Source of the DNA: Apus apus | Taxonomy: Eukaryota; Chordata; Aves; Apodiformes; Apodidae | NCBI RefSeq assembly: GCF_020740795.1 | Contig: NC_067285.1 | Coordinates: forward strand, 81,425,342-81,489,341 | DNA: 64,000 bases | Reading direction: 5' to 3' | In this document: positions 58,536-64,000 of the stretch, piece after piece | Layout of the letters: every line of letters starts with the position of its first letter | Position numbering within the stretch: position 1 is the stretch's first letter | Position numbers and translations under genes: made by a program | Notes under the pieces: model-generated | Seen by the model: the letters and a program-made list of their open reading frames with translations, nothing else | What the model was told of the DNA's origin: nothing | Databases searched by the model: none

Positions 58536-61500
58536 AGCTAAATACCATGCAGCCACTCACTCACTCTTGTAGGCGAGGTAAAAAACAATTTGATAATCTA
58601 ATTTAATAATAACAGCAATAACAAGAAGACGTGATGCATAGTGCAACTGCTCGACACTCACTGACCAATGCCCAGCCCATTGCTGAGTAGTCATCACAGA
58701 GGAGAGAAATGAAGAAAACTGCAGTTTGGAAGAGAGAGAGAGCTTCCTGGCCAGCCCTCATCTATATGCTAAGCATGATGTTGCATGATACAGAATATTG
58801 CATTGGCCAGTTTGGATCAGTTGCTCTTGCTAAGCTCTAACCTACACACTAGCAAAGCATGGAAAGTTGAAAAGTCCTTGATTTCTTAGCAACAACTAAA
58901 ACCATCAGTGTTCTATCAACATTCTTCTCATATCAAATCCCACAGTGAATAATGATATTCAAGCTGCGAAGAAGAAAATTAGCTCTACCCCAGCCAAAAC
59001 CAGAACACTCCCACCTTTATTCCTGAGATGGAAAGGAAAATTAACATCGACACACCGAGAGGATTAAAAATGTCTTTAAACCATCAGATACTGAAACTTC
59101 CTGCAGGTGCACTGCCTGCCCTCATTTCACAATCTTGATTACAAAGGTGCAATTGTGTATGCTTGTTCATCAAAGGAGGAAGAAGCAAGAATGTGTTTTT
59201 CCGATGACCTGTGCTGAGTAGCAGAATGACAGACACGCAGGATGCATGTTGGTGTGTAGCTCAGGTAAGAGCACACAAAACCCTCTTTGTTTAGGGAGGG
59301 CAAAAGGGGCTCAGTTCTTTTTCATTAAAGTCACCTGGATTATTCCATGTACTTGAATGGAAGAAGATCAAGCTTTAGGGCTCAAGTTAAGGCAGTTAAT
59401 ATGGTTGCCACATATTTGCATAAGATTGAGTTGTTACCGTGCCTCACCTGGCACCCAAACATCATCTGCACACCTCCTGAGTTCTTTGGCATGGTGATTG
59501 GCTCAGGAGCCAGAAAGCAAATCCACTGATCACTTACGCTTTAAAACAGCAGGTGAGGGAAAAAACCTCACTGTCTGAAAGCTGTTGCCTGGAGAGGAAT
59601 ACAGGGATGTATTACTTCAGCCAAAAGTGGTGAAATCTATGTAAATGACAGGGAATGATCTGTGTGGCTTTACCCATCAAAGCATCCAGATGCTGCCCCT
59701 CAGATGATTAGCAGTGTCCCTCTCCTCTAAGGAGCTCAGTTTCCATGCCAGCCACCACACTCCATAGCAGCTGTGAGAAGATGGTGTTGTCCAGCTCCTG
59801 CTGACTTCCAGATGACATTCTGAACAGAGCTGATACTCTCAAAAAGAAGCAGTGTGGCTCTGTTCAAAACTACGTGACAATACATCAGTATGCTCTGATG
59901 GAAGCAGTGAGGTTATATAAAAGTGACTTCCTTAGTATCTCCTGTCTTGGGCATATGAACATCTCAGAACACTTCTGTGTACAGCCAAGGGATTACAGTA
60001 TGGAATCTAAATGGGAAGAACTGAAAAAATAGGTAAAAAGTTATAACAAAAGAAAGCACAAAGTAAAACATAATTTGCACATCTTACTCCATTTTTCACT
60101 CTGCTCGTGGCGAGATAAACAGAACCCATCAGTTTGAAGAAAAAAGATGAGCTGGATGTTGCAGCTGCTTCTTCCCCATGTTAATACAAGTCAACTAATC
60201 ACTAATTTGGGCTCAGGAAGAGATTTTCTTTTAGAGCATGTTGGCAGAAAACTTGGAATTTCTCCAGTTTTTAAACAGATGTTTGACTTTAGATTAGGAA
60301 GAACATACATCTGATCAATGCAGGCTGTTTGTTACTCAGTGCTACAATGCTCTTTGATACAGTTGAGGATGAGGCTAGCTGGGAAAAAAACCCCAGCATG
60401 CTAGTTTTTTTGCAGGTAACATACGAGTTTAGTTTATCACTTTATTGAAACTATCTGATGTTAGCCCATGTCTTATTTTCAGGTGTCCTACACTTTGTGT
60501 AAGTGAAAGAGAAAATAACAATGGTTGTTTCCATATGATTTCTGTTCCACCAGATAAGTTAAGCCTAATATTAAAGAAAAATCAAAAGTTATGACCTTTT
60601 TTTGGTGATCTGATGTTAGAAAAGCTTTCAAGAATAGCTTACCCGTACAAATACAGTATATATCTCTAGCTCTGGCAAAGATAGCCTCTTCCTGGAATAC
60701 TGTCTATATGAAAGTCAACTAAGGCCTTTCTATACAACCTTTCTGTGGCCTATAGGTCTCTTCTGCTGACTTTCTTAAAAGCCCCTCTGGCTTGTACTCA
60801 TTCTTTCTTTTCTTTGCATTTTTTTTCTTGGTATCTTGGAGAATTATTCGTCGTCTTCATCCCATGGAAACCACAGAAGCATACCTGCCAAGAATTGTGT
60901 CATAAAAAAATCAGTTCTGTTTCATTTGCTTAACAGAAGCACCCTGTTATCATCCTTTGAGTATTTCCACTAAATGCTAAGTAGGTCTTTCAAAATTACA
61001 GCCTCTTATGGACTTGTTCTCATCAATAATGCTGCTCTTCATTATTCTTTCCACAGGTTGAGACTCTTCCTGGGCTATCAATGGAAAGCTGAAAAAAAAA
61101 AAAACTAACTTATGTATTATTAGTTGAAACAGGACAGGAATCAGCTATGATTTGAGGATGTAAAATCAGGATTAAGAAGTATGAGAGGCAAAACTCCAAA
61201 TGGGGAAAATCAGATTTAGATTAAATGTTTGGAAATATTTTATCATAGTAAAATCTACAATGTAATTAAATAATCTTTAAAAAAAATAAGGGAAATATTA
61301 TGATTGGGACTTTTAAGAATGATACTAAGAAACAATAAAGAAACAAAACTGTTGGGATCTATTCTCCATGAAAAGTGGGAGCAGTTAGGGATGTATTAAT
61401 AAATCTAAATAAATTGAATATAGGAATTTAGTGTATTCTTTACTTCTCAAAGACAACCACTGAGATGAGTTTTATGCGCTACATCCTAATAACACATCCC

Positions 61501-63083
61501 TGATACCACTGTGAATGTCAACCTCAGTGTGACAGTTCTCCAGTTGTGGAGATGTACGGTTGTTCCGCCTGTAAATCTCTACAAACAGCAGGGTTTTGCT
61601 CTACCATGCCTCCTCTTACCTCCAGATCAGTATCAGTTCACAAACAGCCATCAAAATAAGAGACAAAGTTGGGTGGCAGAGGCTATCAACCTTCAAATCT
61701 GACTCCAATATATCAAAATTCTCCAATGCTTGCTCCTGCCATTTTAGGTGTGATCAAACCAGAGAATTCATGCTGCTATTCTTGCTTTCCTCCTCCCTGA
61801 GGCTTCAAACATGCAGCAAGCTAAAGCTTCTTTTTCCTAGGGAAATTTGGTTTAATGTCACTGCTGCATTCTTAAGACTACTCAACATTTAATTCTTTCT
61901 TTTTTTTGTTTGTCTTTGAAAGCAACAGACAACACTTAAATTCAGGAAACATTAACTGATCTCTGCTGTACTTTAGATACTGCTTCCCCCATAGTGACAA
62001 ACAGCAAGCTTTTAGCACAGAAACCACCTGTAACAAATGCTAAAAAGTATTCAAAATATACTTTTCTGGCTGTTTCTTCATGGGGCATATGTAGTTTCTT
62101 GTTAAAAAAAAAGTGATGCCAAAATGTTATTTTTAACTTAACATTTAATTGCATTAACATTTAATTTTAAATAATGTTAAATTTTAATGAAAAAAATTGC
62201 TTTATTTTTCTGCTCTGTAGGGGAAATCTCTATTTCTCAGCTTTATTTGCTCATGGGATGGCAGAACGATACAGCCATTTAAACTTCCTATAAGCAGAAA
62301 CACAATCCCTCAAAACAGCCAACATCTAAAGAATATTGTATCACTTATATGAATCCAGTTCCTTTTGCACTGGTATACAGGTAGTGCTTTTTTTCCTGTA
62401 TAGTAAGTGTTGTTTATTGATACTATATGAAAGAATTCAACTGATGAGGCTTCAGTTGCTCATAAGTGACAGCAATGAACATCACACAATGGAAGTAAAG
62501 GTAACTAGGTTATTTTCACTTTCTAAATCTATTTGTGCAAAAATGAGACAAGTAGCTTAAAATTATCTGAGGCTTAGCTTTGATAATCTGAGCTGTCACA
62601 ATATGCAAAACAGAAGCAGCTGGTTTTACTGTCATTAGGGATTTTAAGATGGTGTTCTCTTAAGGACATGAACACACTGAGCTGCAGACTTCCTGTTTTT
62701 TTGGCCAGTGACATCCATGTAATAAAGAATGTTTTGAAAGTACTGGAAGTACTGCCTACAACTTTGTTTCCCATCATTTTTATGAACTTGCCAACACATT
62801 GTTGACGTGGGCAAGGCCACCTGTCTACAGATACAATTACTTAACATCTTAGATGTGGATGTATGATAATCACTGTCATGTAGGATATCAGCTTAGCAGC
62901 TGCAAGAGTTGAAAGTTAAGAATGTGTTTAAATACTTTCATGAACTGAGGTCTTAAGAAAATAGTACTTGCAGACTGCCATCATGTGAGATGCTGATCTG
63001 CAGGCTGGTCAAAGTCAGCAAGGTTCAACACAATAATTTTGTTGCAGGACTACACATGGAGGCATTTGGCACAGATCATGTAT

Positions 63084-63262
63084 TCACAGAATCATAGAAA
63101 AAAAGGCAGACTGGAAGAGATCCTCTGGATGCCATCAAAGCAGAGCAAGCTTCACAGGCAGATCAGATTGTGCCAGGTCTCATGCAGTTCGGCTCCGAAA
63201 ATACCCAAGGATGGAGACCATACAACCTCTCTGAGCAATGCATGCTGCTGCTTAACCACGAT
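63084..63262 (-). mobile_element. CR1 LINE fragment, 3' end, diverged
   Basis: TCACAGAATCATAGAA at the start, then CTGGAAGAGATCCTCTGGATG, and later CAAGGATGGAGACCATACAA followed by CCTCTCTGAGCAATGC-like and GCTTAACCAC-like text. All lie in the order of a reverse-complemented CR1 3' end. Point changes and small gaps are many, and no open frame survives. Confidence 0.8.
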
Positions 63263-64000
63263 GTTGGATCATGGCATCCTGAGATGTTATCTGCAGGATT
63301 AGTATGGGTACTCTTTTAGTGCTAGCCACTTACCTAGATGAATGGTTTTCTGGGATTTGGATTTTTTTTACCCTTGAATTAAATCAACTCTGATGATGTT
63401 TTTTCTAAGTTTGCCAGATGTCCTGTTTTTTTCCTCATGTGTTTTCAGGTTCCTAAAATATAAATGCAACATACTGCAAAATGTACAGGTATTCTCAGGA
63501 TGTTTCAAGACACCACAATGTGGATTTTTTTTTCCTGATGCTTATCCATTATTATTCACATAGGGAAGATCAGAAAAATTAACCTTTTAGTAATTCTGTT
63601 TTATTCTCCCAGTAGAAGTATATAGATAAAAAGTGTATTTTTACTTTTGTTTCCTTCTAGATTTCTGATGGCCAACATTTGATATAAATTCTGCAACAAC
63701 CTTGGGGGAGACAGGATAGTCTTGTCAAAATTGGGAGACTTGTTGGCAAGCAAGGATAAACTTCTTTGACACCTTATTTAAAATTATCTGAAACGATTTC
63801 TGAGGATAAAATGTCACTTAGCTTCCTTAAGTAAGTTTATCACAAATAATTTTGCTGCTCTTTAAAGCAAAAAAAAGAAAAAAAAAAGTAGCTGCTATTA
63901 TGGGCAAGAACAGACTAAACTGCTGCTTCCTAGAGTTGGAGGATACAAATTATTTAGATGCCTCACCCTAACAAGTGCTGCAGTGAGAAAAGCTTGACTG
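63263..64000. other. Right edge of window, no feature recognised
   Basis: AT-rich sequence with an A-rich tract near 63868-63888. No exon, promoter or mobile element could be supported. Confidence 0.5.

Larger units (their letters stand above)
55756..63083. other. Gene-poor DNA downstream of the second CpG island
   Basis: About 7.3 kb without recognised coding sequence. It holds an 11-bp inverted repeat (56478-56504), a possible short CR1 piece (58487-58535), AT-rich stretches and chance open frames up to about 160 codons near the island edge. A homeobox-like AT-rich stretch around 57560-57670 could be conserved non-coding sequence, but this cannot be judged here. Confidence 0.5.

Noticed and set aside
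55756-64000. Search for ING2, the next gene in the human order
   Set aside because: No first-exon or PHD-finger sequence of ING2 could be recognised on either strand; the gene presumably lies to the right of the window.

Overview
This window looks like bird nuclear DNA. It has spliced vertebrate genes, three or four 3'-anchored CR1 LINE fragments of the avian type (3' end reading ATTCTATGAT), short introns, CpG-island promoters and no Alu, B1 or L1 sequence. The gene order WWC2 (+), CLDN22/CLDN24 (-), CDKN2AIP (+) matches human 4q35.1 as I remember it. The species cannot be named from this sequence. I see no bacterial, viral, CRISPR or phage content.

Layout. Positions 1-2184 hold the last two coding exons of WWC2 (Hippo-pathway scaffold, + strand), ending in the ADDV PDZ ligand, followed by its 3' UTR with at least two poly(A) signals. 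Two tandem intronless claudin genes on the - strand point towards WWC2. The copy at 5607-6284 is a decayed pseudogene and the copy at 7526-8179 is intact. About 40 kb (8.2-48.4 kb) then holds no gene that I can support, only a CR1 fragment at 25.8-26.4 kb, an old CR1/L3-type fragment at 38.1-38.4 kb, simple repeats and a few candidate regulatory motifs. CDKN2AIP (CARF) occupies 49206-51979 in three exons behind a CpG island whose upstream edge is made of a third CR1 fragment. Its last exon carries two adjacent protein-level repeat arrays, so the predicted protein (649 aa) is longer than the human one (about 580 aa as I recall).

A second strong CpG island (54.4-55.75 kb) lies about 1.7 kb beyond the CDKN2AIP poly(A) signals. 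It has GC boxes, a combined CArG/TATA element and a perfect 10-bp minisatellite, but I find no recognisable protein-coding exon, so it may start a non-coding RNA or an unannotated transcript. From 55.75 kb to the end I see only non-coding sequence, a short inverted repeat and another CR1 piece. ING2, the next gene in the human order, is not recognisable in the window.

The genes do not form a pathway: WWC2 acts in growth control and polarity, the claudin in tight junctions, and CDKN2AIP in p53/ARF signalling and XRN2 tethering. Nothing here looks like a wholly new biological system. The best leads are the claudin copy loss, the CDKN2AIP repeat expansion, the CR1-bordered promoter and the orphan CpG island.
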